In this document: positions 33,308 through 42,163 of the stretch, piece by piece
Numbering within the stretch: position 1 is the first letter of the stretch
How the letters are laid out: every line of letters begins with the position of its first letter
NCBI GenBank assembly: GCA_021495925.1
Contig: JAKEKT010000075.1
Location: 62,001-126,000, forward strand
From: Diplodia intermedia
Taxonomy: Eukaryota > Ascomycota > Dothideomycetes > Botryosphaeriales > Botryosphaeriaceae
Reading direction: 5' to 3'
Length of the DNA stretch: 64,000 bases
Program-made: the position numbers and the translations under genes
Notes under the pieces: model-generated
Database searches by the model: none
The model's input: only the letters and a program-made list of their open reading frames with translations
Told to the model about the DNA's origin: nothing

Positions 33308-34709
33308 GGTGTCGGATACGGCAAGAAGAGTTGCGTGCAGATTTGCTCAACATGGAACGATTTGCGGCTGCTTTTATGGTCGCGAGCCATGGGTAAAGTG
33401 GGTGGGCCGGTCAAAAAGCATCCACCGTCTGATGGCCAGCATTTCCGCGAATGAAACACCATGAAACACCAGTCCAAGCGCTGCTATAGGCTGTTAAGCG
33501 TGGGCTGTGGGGTTCCGCGAATCGGCTATCCGCAGGCTCGTCGCAGCGCGGTGCCGGTATGGCATATTTCTCCGGGCTCAGTAAGCATGCGTTGGCCTCG
33601 TGACTTGTACTGTGGCGCCTACTTTGGGTGCGGCGCCTATTCGTTCTTGTATATATTGCGGTGGGAACTGCGCCAGCAATGCGCCCCACATATTAAATTT
33701 GCGCAGGGTTATCCACCGGAACCTTGGGGTAACGCGGGGGCCGATGGACGAAGGAAGCCGGAATGGGCTGAACACGAGAAGACGCTGCCTGTATTAGGAA
33801 GGTACCTCCGCATTCCGGTGGAGTCCCTGCCAATCCCCAGATATTGTTCCTTGAAGGCACTTTAGCGAGAGTCGATAAACTCTATTCGAACAGATACTGG
33901 ACGTCGAATCATTCGGACAGGTGTGGATTTCTGGCAAGCTCTGTCAAAAGCTTCAACTGAGTAATGTTGATTTCGCACCTATGCGCAAAAAGGTCAGCTC
34001 ATAATGGTTCCGGCGCCTGTATAAATATTGAAACAACCACGCCTCTCTAAAAAGATCTAGATGGTCGGCTTTGAAGTCACGCATTGTACACGGTCGCAGT
34101 GGTATCACTCCAAAAATGCCTGTTAGGGCAATACTGGATCCGGAAAAGCTTTGGCCAAACACCAAGCAGACCTCGTCCACGGTTACCCGGACGAATGGAA
34201 CTTGTTCGTTAACAACAACGTCCGGGCAAAGAAAGGAATCAAGCATTTCCTCCAGAGCGTCCAGGGATCGAGCCTTGTCAACTACTTACCTTTCACTCGC
34301 ACTCTGTCCGTGCTTGCGGCCAAGGCAGCTCAGGAGCAACCAGCTCGGACTGAAGCGGAACCTTTCTCCTCTTCCGACCCAGTCCCCTTCCTGCCGCCCG
34401 CATCCGGAGCGACCAGAGCTTCCAGCGCGGAACAAGGGTCTAGCGCGACTAACCGTAGTCTTGTTGCCGCACAGTTCCCCATATCCTCGCTAGGCATTGG
34501 CCCCGCCCAACCACAATGCCACGTCTTCAATCCCCCGGCCCTACCCCTCACCGCCCCAATAAAAAGAACTTCGAGTGTTGGCATCCCGCCGTCCACTCCG
34601 ATGCTGTGATGTTGATAGTGACGAATAAGAAAAAAAAAACCGAAAAAAAACTCCAGAAAGGCCGTCGGTCTGGGGAAGAGATTGTCCTGGCTTTTACAAT
34701 ATCAGTAAG
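33308..34709. other. Intergenic region
   Basis: GH43 promoter, then about 1 kb of mixed-composition DNA with A-rich tracts near 34,630-34,660. The frame at 34151-34609 begins with TTG and has no recognisable domain, so I leave it out. Confidence 0.5.
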
Positions 34710-34796
34710 CTATTCCTTCAAGGCGTAGTCCTTGGCGGCGGCCCTGCGCTTCATGTTGAAGCGGAGGGCGGATGGGAGAGGCATGGAGAAAGACAT
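34710..34796 (-). CDS. Possible 28-residue micropeptide
   Basis: A short frame from ATG 34796 to TAG 34710 encodes MSFSMPLPSALRFNMKRRAA and then AKDYALKE. It is preceded by about 150 nt of C- and T-rich, ATG-free sequence resembling a fungal leader and a good context (TTCACCATGTCT). The sequence is amphipathic and basic; the N-terminal half could act as a short mitochondrial or membrane-associated helix. I recognise no family. It lies 179 nt downstream of the RTA1-like stop on the same strand. It may be a small gene or chance. Confidence 0.25.
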   Translation of the reverse strand: MSFSMPLPSALRFNMKRRAAAKDYALKE

Positions 34797-34975
34797 GGTG
34801 AAGATGTTGCTGGTTTGAGGAGGATGTTGCTGAAGATGGGGTTATGTATGGGAGTTTGGTGGAAAGCGCTGTTCGGAGTTGGGGTTGGTCGAGATGTTCG
34901 AGTCGGAGGTGCGCGGAGGATCAAAACAACAGGAAAAAAAGATCAATATCTATAGTGCGTCACCCACGCGCCTGC

Positions 34976-36016
34976 CTAGGACGGCTGCTTACTTTTTCCG
35001 AACCCCAGCCCCTTCCGCTCCTGGTAGCCCTCCCTGAAGCAGAGACCCGGATGGAACGCGTTCAAGCTCAGCACGGCCGCGCCCACTACTGCGCCCTCCA
35101 GCCCGATAAAGTACTTCTGCGTCTCAATCAGGTGACCCGTCCAACCCTCACTCAACTCCGCCACGCGGTACACGCTTCGGGTGAAGATGCACAACGTCGC
35201 GAAGGCCAGCGCCACCAGAAATCCCTTGAATGGCCAGCTGTTCCGCAGCTGTTCGTGCCTCTCATCCAGCGCTTCCTTGCCCATCCTGCGCACGCGTGTG
35301 AACGTCCGGAAGCTGAAGTCGGTGGCGAGGATAATGAAGACGAAGAGCGTGGCCACCTGGAAGGCCAGACCGGCAATCATGATGTTGTTTCCGGTACTAG
35401 GGTCCTTGTTGGCGTGAGACTGTGCCGATGCAAGTCCGCCGCCGGCCGCTTGCAGGAGCAGGGAAATAACGTCGCATGGGATGAAGATGCGCGGGTACGA
35501 GAGCGGCTTGATGCGTGAGTTCTCTGCGCCGAAGGTCATGACGATGCGCGACAGGCAGAAGTAGATGCCAGCGGCCATGAAGGCGGGCGCGATGGTTAGA
35601 CACACAATCTGCATCAGGAAGCCGTCCTGCGAAGCGAACGGTCAGCATTCGTACATGTCTCCAAGCTTGGATCTGAATACCTCTTTGAATGGGTTATAGT
35701 AACTCATCACTCTTCCCGCATACCCCAAGACTTCAAGAATGTTTCCAGACACCATGGCAATCGTGAAACCCAGGAAACGTTTGCTCAGAATTCCTTGGCA
35801 CAGAAACAGCACCAAAGAGAGAGAGAAAATTCCAAGGAAAATGCCGTTCGCGACCAGAGACGGCCGATATGCCCAGTAGGACAGGCTCAGTGGGCAAGTG
35901 TCCAGCGTACAGCTATCACGGTAGTCTTTCCATTCTTGGTAGGTGGAGTTGCCGCGGGTAACGTTTGCCTCGGCGCGCGAAAACAGCTGCGCGGAGAGAT
36001 CGAAGCCTGCCGACAT
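34976..36016 (-). CDS. RTA1-like seven-helix protein (lipid-translocating exporter family)
   Basis: Exons complement(34976..35626, 35681..36016), 54-nt intron, 328 residues. A short extracellular N-terminus (NVTRGNSTYQ, two glycosylation sequons, then DSCTLDTCPLS) precedes seven hydrophobic spans: SLVANGIFLGIFSLSLVLFL, FLGFTIAMVSGNILEVLGYA, VCLTIAPAFMAAGIYFCLS, and the family signature YPRIFIPCDVISLLLQAAGG around helix 4. FTRSVYRVAELSEGW precedes the last spans. Relatives such as Rta1 and Rsb1 move or sense sphingoid bases at the plasma membrane and confer resistance to some toxic compounds. The short basic tail (GYQERKGLGFGKSKQPS) is cytosolic. An export or protection role next to P450s is conceivable but unproven. 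Confidence 0.9.
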
Positions 36017-36512
36017 GGCGAGGCTGAGGGAAGACTGTGGGAAACACGCGGGGACAGATTTGTGGAGACAGGCTTCTACAGTAGAGGTCTGAACAAAGAG
36101 ATGCGGTGGCCGGAAAAGACGTCACCGGGGAGGTCAAATGCCGACTGAAGCGAGCAACAAGGCGGAACAAAGAGAAGACAATAGGGGACGGCGTTGAATA
36201 TATCTCATGAGCAGTTGAGACACGCACAGCCACCGTTCCTTCAACTCCCGGTGTCCCGGTCGAGCAGATAGGTAAGCAAGGCTCCAATCGAGGCCCTCGC
36301 TCTCGGGTTCGGGGCGCGGAAGGCAGCGTTGGTGGAGGAGATGCCATTTGCTTCTGGCGAATCCGCGACCGCAGGATCCAGAAAAGTCGCAAAGCTTGCC
36401 TGAACGGGTTACGTGGACGCCTTCGGTTAGAGCTTGGTGCAGTGCTACGGTCTCTGCCAACGGTTACTGGCTGCTTGTTTTGTTCGGGATTCCGACTGCC
36501 GGAGATAGTCAT
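36017..36512. other. Intergenic region upstream of the RTA1-like gene
   Basis: Promoter side of the RTA1-like gene, up to the transposable element. Nothing else was recognised. Confidence 0.5.
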
Positions 36513-36878
36513 TAGGGCGATTTCGCAAGAGTTGAATCACCCCCTTTTTCAACTTATCAAGGGCGGATGCATCCAGATGGGGTATCGTATGAGGGTTGGG
36601 GGCCGTTCTAGCGTGATAAGCTGAACCGAACAGTAACAAGTTGAAGCGGGCGATTCAACAGTTGAATCGCCCGCTTCAACCTATTAGTGTGGCTATCTAG
36701 GGTATAGTAAGGATTTTTAGCTAACCCGTAAAATTTTCTTAGGCTCTAATTGGGTGTATTACTCCTTAGTACCAGCCAGCATAGTATACGCCCTATGGAA
36801 GAGGTTATATCATCGTACCCCATCCGCCCCCACTACCTCTTGAACCACCCCTGATTCAACTCTTGCGAAATCGCCCTA
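36513..36878. mobile_element. Miniature inverted-repeat transposable element (TA target duplication)
   Basis: The element spans 36515..36876 (362 bp). Perfect 25-bp terminal inverted repeats (36515-36539 and 36852-36876, starting GGGCGATTTCGCAAGAG) are flanked by TA on both sides (36513-36514 and 36877-36878), the target duplication of Tc1/mariner-type transposition. The interior is AT-richer than its flanks, has no coding capacity and carries a 20-bp palindrome. The length, terminal repeats and lack of a transposase fit a non-autonomous MITE. I see no second copy in the window. Confidence 0.85.
36640..36680. repeat. 20-bp perfect inverted repeat with one-base spacer inside the MITE
   Basis: The arm at 36640-36659 and its reverse complement at 36661-36680 can form a long hairpin. 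It shares the GTTGAATC core with the element's terminal repeats, so it may be a sub-terminal or fused end. Confidence 0.85.
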
Positions 36879-38973
36879 TTGCCACACGCCCGGTCTCCGG
36901 CCTTCTTTCGCCCGCACGGCTTGACGGGATGATGTCGAAGCCCGAAAACTCTGTCCATCCGGCCCGGACCTTGGACGGCGATCCCGCTGTTGATCGTCGA
37001 CGGACTCTGTTCTCTGAGACGCGCTTGCGGGATCCCAACTGGGCCTAGACCCCATCCGCTGTACCACAATAGAAGCAGCGGAACCCATTGCTGCCGGTGA
37101 TGTTCAAGTAAGATATACACCTTGACAGATTTCTTGGAAGAAATTGGTGATGACTTGTGGTGCAAGCGTCATACTTTGTCATAATAATAACAATCGGGCT
37201 TGGTGAACGTAAAGACCGGATCTCAGGGACCTCGCGCCAGAGAAGGTTATTCAGGGCGGCGTTCTAATTGGTTGCAGACGCAGCCGAATCAATAAGGAAC
37301 GTTTTATTTATACCTTTCATGTGGGTTCAAGGGTCAAGTTTGCGGCGTTTGCCTGTTGTAGCACGGAAAGACATGCGATTGGTCGGCTGACTACACTTAT
37401 TGGGCCTCCATCAGCCTTTGGTCCAAACATACGTTTTTGGTAGTTGTAGTCGATGATACCGATTTTCTTTGCACCATATAGGCGTTTAGTTGTAGCGCTT
37501 CCTACATCATCTTGTCAGATCGTAATCTCTATTACAACCGTGGTTGCGACCATTCTCGGTGTAAAAGGGGTGGCAAATGTTGCTTGCGGCGACTACCACG
37601 TTCCCACGACCTGGGGCGCATGCCTCTGCTAAACCCCTTGTATAGTTGTCCTTTTTGTCGACGTCCATTACGCCTAGCTGTGGGGAAATCTCAAATAACA
37701 TGTCGATAGACCAAGAGAAACGTCGGATTTTTACAAGGACGTGATTGAACACTGGCTTTTAACGGGTGCTTATCGGTGTCTCCTTGGACAAAAAGTAGCG
37801 GAAGTTGCTGAAAACCACGATTTACCAGAAGCGTATGTACAAAGTAATCGTGGCACGGAGGCATGATAACAATCCGAAGTGCTGCGGAATTCCGAATATT
37901 CGTGGCCCTCGAGACACCCACGTTGAACATCAAGACCTTCAGTTCGCAGAAATTCACCTCCGATACGGCGAATCTGAGATAGGTCAGCAGGAGATGGACG
38001 GGACACGCAGCTCTCGGTTTCATGAGCCGCCAGAGACCCGCTTGTCGCATTTTGCCGGTTCCATGTTCGAATAGCCGTGGGTGACACTGGAGCTCCGTGG
38101 AAAAAAGCACTCAGCAAATGTATCGGCCTTGATTGGTCACGATATCTTCAAGAAGTACTCCGGTGGGCCGGCCACCGGGCAGTCTCGTGGGATGATTACG
38201 GATCGACAAATTTTTGAGGCAGCGAGATGCAGGAAAGTTGTAATTTTGAAAGAAACATGGCGTGCTTCATATGCAGAGGCTGCGCGCACTGGTCCGATCC
38301 TCGCGGAAGTGCGAGGTGTGATGCCAATGCGACGACAGAATCTGCATGGGCGGCCTCGCCGCTTATAGAGAGCGGATGGGCCGGGCTGATCATGGAGCAA
38401 GACGTCACAAAGAGATGGCCGCTTGGGCCAGCGAGCGATGACGGATGCGCAGCCTCTGCGGCCGGTGACCCGTTCAGAACGATCGGGCAAGCTAAGCGTC
38501 CAGGCCGCATCGAATGACCAATAACCGCGGAAGCGCCGGCAGATTCCCTTATTGGCCCTCGCACTCTTTATCCGCGCCGCCGCTTGGCAGACGCGGCGGC
38601 GGCTGCTTGTCTGTGGTTGGGGCTGCAAGGTGGAAGTTATCGCGAAAGGCTTTCTAGCCGGCCGCGGACATGGCTGCGAAGGAGGAGCGCCCACGGTCGC
38701 TGGAAGCGGCGGCGGAGAACTATCGGCGCAGGATGCAGTGCAGGGCCGCCCGCTGCCAGCGAAACCGCGGCGGCGATTGACGTGCGTGCGACCATGCACT
38801 TCCCTGCAACGGTGCGCCGTTCGCTCCTTGCGCCACCCTGTGACATCGACGGCCGCTCACAAAACCCCACCAGCCCGCCCTATTAATCCTCTCTCCCTCA
38901 ACACTCCATCGTCATCTCTGCACCCCTCTTCTGATACCCTTTGCACCTCTACACACCACCCAAATCCACCACA
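36879..38973. other. Gene-poor intergenic region ending in the transaldolase promoter
   Basis: About 2.1 kb with short overlapping frames and no domain I recognise; 37,060-38,150 is relatively AT-rich. The last 120 nt before 38974 are C-rich with a CTATTAATCC stretch that could act as a core promoter. Confidence 0.5.
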
Positions 38974-40180
38974 ATGCCTAGCTCTCTCGAACAATTGAAG
39001 GCCTCCGGCACCGTGAGTCCACCCCGCCACGCCCTCTACCCCGCGGTCGCCGGCGTGCCCGCCGCGCCTCCCGCAACCCAACATTTTCCCGCGCAGACTT
39101 TGCATTGAGCTCTACTGACGCTTTGCGATCTTTTACAGACCGTCGTCTGCGACTCTGGTGACTTCGCCACCATCTCCAAGTACAACCCTCAGGATGCCAC
39201 CACCAACCCTTCCCTGATCCTCGCCGCTTCCAAGAAGCCCGAGTACGCCGCTCTGATCGACGCTGCCGTCGCCTACGGCAAGGGCAAGGGTGGCAGCATC
39301 GACGACCAGGTCGATGCTACTCTCGACAACCTCCTTGTCCAGTTCGGCAAGGAGATCCTCAAGCTCATCCCCGGCAAGGTGTCTACTGAGGTCGACGCCC
39401 GCTTCTCCTTCGACACCGAGGCCTCCGTCACCAAGGCGCTGCGCATCATCGACGTACGTACAATTACGAGAAACCGCGTGTTGTTTGCAAGCTAACATCC
39501 TTCTAGCTGTACAAGGAGCAGGGCATCGGCAAGGACCGCATCCTGATCAAGATCGCCTCTACGTGGGAGGGCATCAAGGCCGCCGAGATCCTTCAGAGCA
39601 AGCACGGCATCAACACCAACCTGACTCTCATGTTCTCGATCGTCCAGGCTATCGCCGCCGCCGAGGCCGGTGCCTACCTCATCTCCCCCTTCGTTGGCCG
39701 CATTCTTGACTGGTACAAGGCTGCCACCAAGAAGGAGTACTCCGCCACCGAGGACCCCGGTGTCAAGAGTGTCGAGCAGATCTTCAACTACTACAAGAAG
39801 TACGGCTACAACACTATTGTCATGGGCGCATCTTTCCGCAACATCGGCGAGATCACCGAGCTCGCTGGCTGCGACTACCTCACCATCTCCGTAAGTACAC
39901 TGAAATCAAGACAGGAAAAAGTTTTGCTAACGTAACGTAGCCCAACCTCCTCGAGGACCTCTACAACTCTCAGGAGGCTGTCCCCAAGAAGCTCGATGCT
40001 TCGAACGCCAGCAGCCTCGACATCGAGAAGAAGAGCTACATCAAGGACGAGGCTCTCTTCCGCTTCGACTTCAACGAGGAGCAGATGGCCGTTGAGAAGC
40101 TGCGCGAGGGTATCTCCAAGTTCGCCGCTGACGCCGTTACCCTGAAGGACATCCTCAAGGAGAAGATCCAGAAGGCTTAA
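38974..40180 (+). CDS. TAL1: Transaldolase
   Basis: Exons 38974..39012, 39139..39453, 39507..39890, 39941..40180; all introns are phase 0, giving 325 residues, the usual eukaryotic length. It transfers a dihydroxyacetone unit between sedoheptulose 7-phosphate and glyceraldehyde 3-phosphate in the non-oxidative pentose phosphate pathway in the cytosol. VVCDSGDFATI, DATTNPSLIL, the Schiff-base segment ILIKIASTWEGI (Lys133), LMFSIVQAIAAAEAG, LISPFVGRILDW and VMGASFRN are all intact. The 13-codon first exon ends at a GTGAGT donor. Codon use is strongly C-ending, as in highly expressed fungal genes. It sits 445 nt upstream of superoxide dismutase on the same strand. Confidence 0.97.
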
Positions 40181-40624
40181 ATTGATCCGATATCGGGCGG
40201 AAGGCACCAAAATGCAAATTACGATAATGGAAGCTGGGATGGACGATCATTGCAAATGAGTTCTGGGCGTTGATGATAAACCCTTAGCTAGCAGATGATT
40301 TTCGCTTGCAAACAAAATAGATGACTTTTGACGCGATGACTGAGCAATGTTGAAGCTTATGCAAGAATGCGAGTCTAGCCAAGCAGCGCTCGGTGAAGCC
40401 CAAGGCGGGACTGGGACTGTGGACCCCTGCGGGGATGGTCGCTTCTGATTGGCCGGAAGCTGTCGGAGTTAGTGATTTGTTGATGACGAAAGCGAGGAGG
40501 GAGCTCGAAGCCCCGCACATGAAGAGAGGTCGCGGCGGGTCGCTCACTTTCTCTCCTCTTCACCCATCAGCAGAAGCTCTAATTCTTCACATCAACCCCC
40601 AAAACAAGCATTAAAACCGCCAAA
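40181..40624. other. Intergenic region, superoxide dismutase promoter
   Basis: About 445 nt, with CT-rich DNA at 40,545-40,575 just before the start. No other feature was seen. Confidence 0.6.
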
Positions 40625-41537
40625 ATGGTCAAGGCCGGTAAGTGCGGTAACTTTCCTTTGCTCAGCCGTACCATACGCCAGCTCTTGCCGGAAGTGGGGC
40701 AGCTGCAGCGGCGCCGTGAGACGGTTTGAGCATGTTCTTTGACCGAACGGTCCTCTCGTCGCCCATCAGGGAGTCCAATTGGCTGGTTCGAGTACCTCGA
40801 GCGACACCTTGATGGTCTCGAGGGCCTAAAACGATGAATACCGTACGGCTAGGGGCTTCCTGGGCTGGGATTGACAGATTGGCACCCGTCGGTCGCACCG
40901 CTCCGCCCATCAAGGTGTCCGGGGCAACAGCAGCAGTGGCTGACGATTCAAACAAAAACAGTCGCTGTTATCCGTGGTGACTCCAACGTCAAGGGCACCG
41001 TCACCTTCGAGCAGGAGTCCGAGTCCGCCCCCACCACCGTGTCGTGGAACCTCAGCGGCCACGACTCCAACGCCGAGCGTGGCATGCACATCCACGCCTA
41101 CGGTGACAACACCAACGGCTGCACCTCCGCCGGCCCTCACTGTAAGAAGCCGTGATACAGCGCTGATGCGCGAGCGGGAAGGTGCAGACACTGACGGGAT
41201 CGTGCAGTCAACCCCCACAGCAAGGGCCACGGTGCTCCCACCGACGAGGACCGCCACGTTGGTGACCTTGGCAACATCAAGACCGATGGCCAGGGCAACG
41301 CTGTCGGCTCCACTACCGACAAGCTCATCAAGCTGATCGGTGCTGAGAGCGTCATCGGCCGCACCGTCGTCTGCCACGCCGGCACCGACGACCTCGGCAA
41401 GGGTGGCAACGAGGAGTCCAAGAAGACCGGCAACGCTGGTGCCCGCCCTGCCTGCGGTATGTTCCCGGTGCTACCGTGTTTAAGAAGCGTACAGCTAACG
41501 TTGGTACCACGCAGGTGTCATTGGTATCTCTGCTTAA
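40625..41537 (+). CDS. sod1: Cu/Zn superoxide dismutase
   Basis: Exons 40625..40637, 40962..41141, 41208..41456, 41515..41537 give the canonical 154 residues. It dismutates superoxide in the cytosol and intermembrane space. The start MVKAVAVIRGD is joined over a 324-nt first intron. Metal ligands appear in MHIHAYGD, GPHFNPHSKGHG and DEDRHVGDLGN (zinc Asp in the last loop), and the second signature is GNAGARPACGVIGIS. The conserved disulphide cysteines lie in NTNGCTSAG and RPACG. The 13-nt first exon and long first intron are found in many fungal sod1 genes. Confidence 0.97.
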
Positions 41538-42163
41538 ACGTTCGATACCGCGTAATTTTGATGAGACGCATGCAGCTGCAGCTCTTCGGATACCCCGAAT
41601 GTCGCAGTAGTAGATAGGCAGTAAAATTTGAAACGATGACGCCCCAACTACCGTGCCAGAGAATGGTGACAGTGACGTTGATGCATCTTGGGAGGGTCGA
41701 AAGTGACGTTCGCAAAATAGATTGCAGTGCATAAACGATACTGCACAGTACCTTTGCGCTCTTGCCGTATGGGGTGCGGGCTGCCTCGGCCAGCAGTGAC
41801 GTGCGGCGGAGGTTCGCGTGCGGGAGCCGTCGGTCCTCGCGTGCGAGGGACCCTCGTCAGTGACGCCGAAAAGGCCAGATTCAACCCCACAGCTCCTCCA
41901 TTCGCCGCAACGACTCGCTCCGCAAACACCACCTTACTCCCAGCAACTTTACCTCCACGGCACCTCCAAAAGGTGTACTTTTCAACCCGCTCCTTTAGCT
42001 CTCGACCGCGCCAATTGGCATTGCTGCTCCGGCTTTCTCCCCTCCGTCTTAAGGTTTCAGCTCGAGTGAGTGTCACGCAACTTTGTTCCGGGAGCTATAG
42101 CTTGTGTGAAGTGGCAAAGCTGACACCAATTGCGCCTGCAGCTGCATCGTCCCGTCCTTCATC
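41538..42163. other. Intergenic region with a likely 5' UTR intron of SND1
   Basis: After the superoxide dismutase 3' end, a GTGAGT donor at 42066 and a CTGCAG acceptor ending at 42141, with CTGAC-type branch sequence between, make a plausible 76-nt leader intron just before ATG 42164. Confidence 0.5.

Noticed and set aside
34151..34609. 152-codon plus-strand frame in the intergenic region
   Set aside because: Begins at TTG, no ATG start of useful length, no recognised domain.
40783..40796. tRNA B-box-like GGTTCGAGTACC in the superoxide dismutase intron
   Set aside because: No cloverleaf could be built around it; a chance match.
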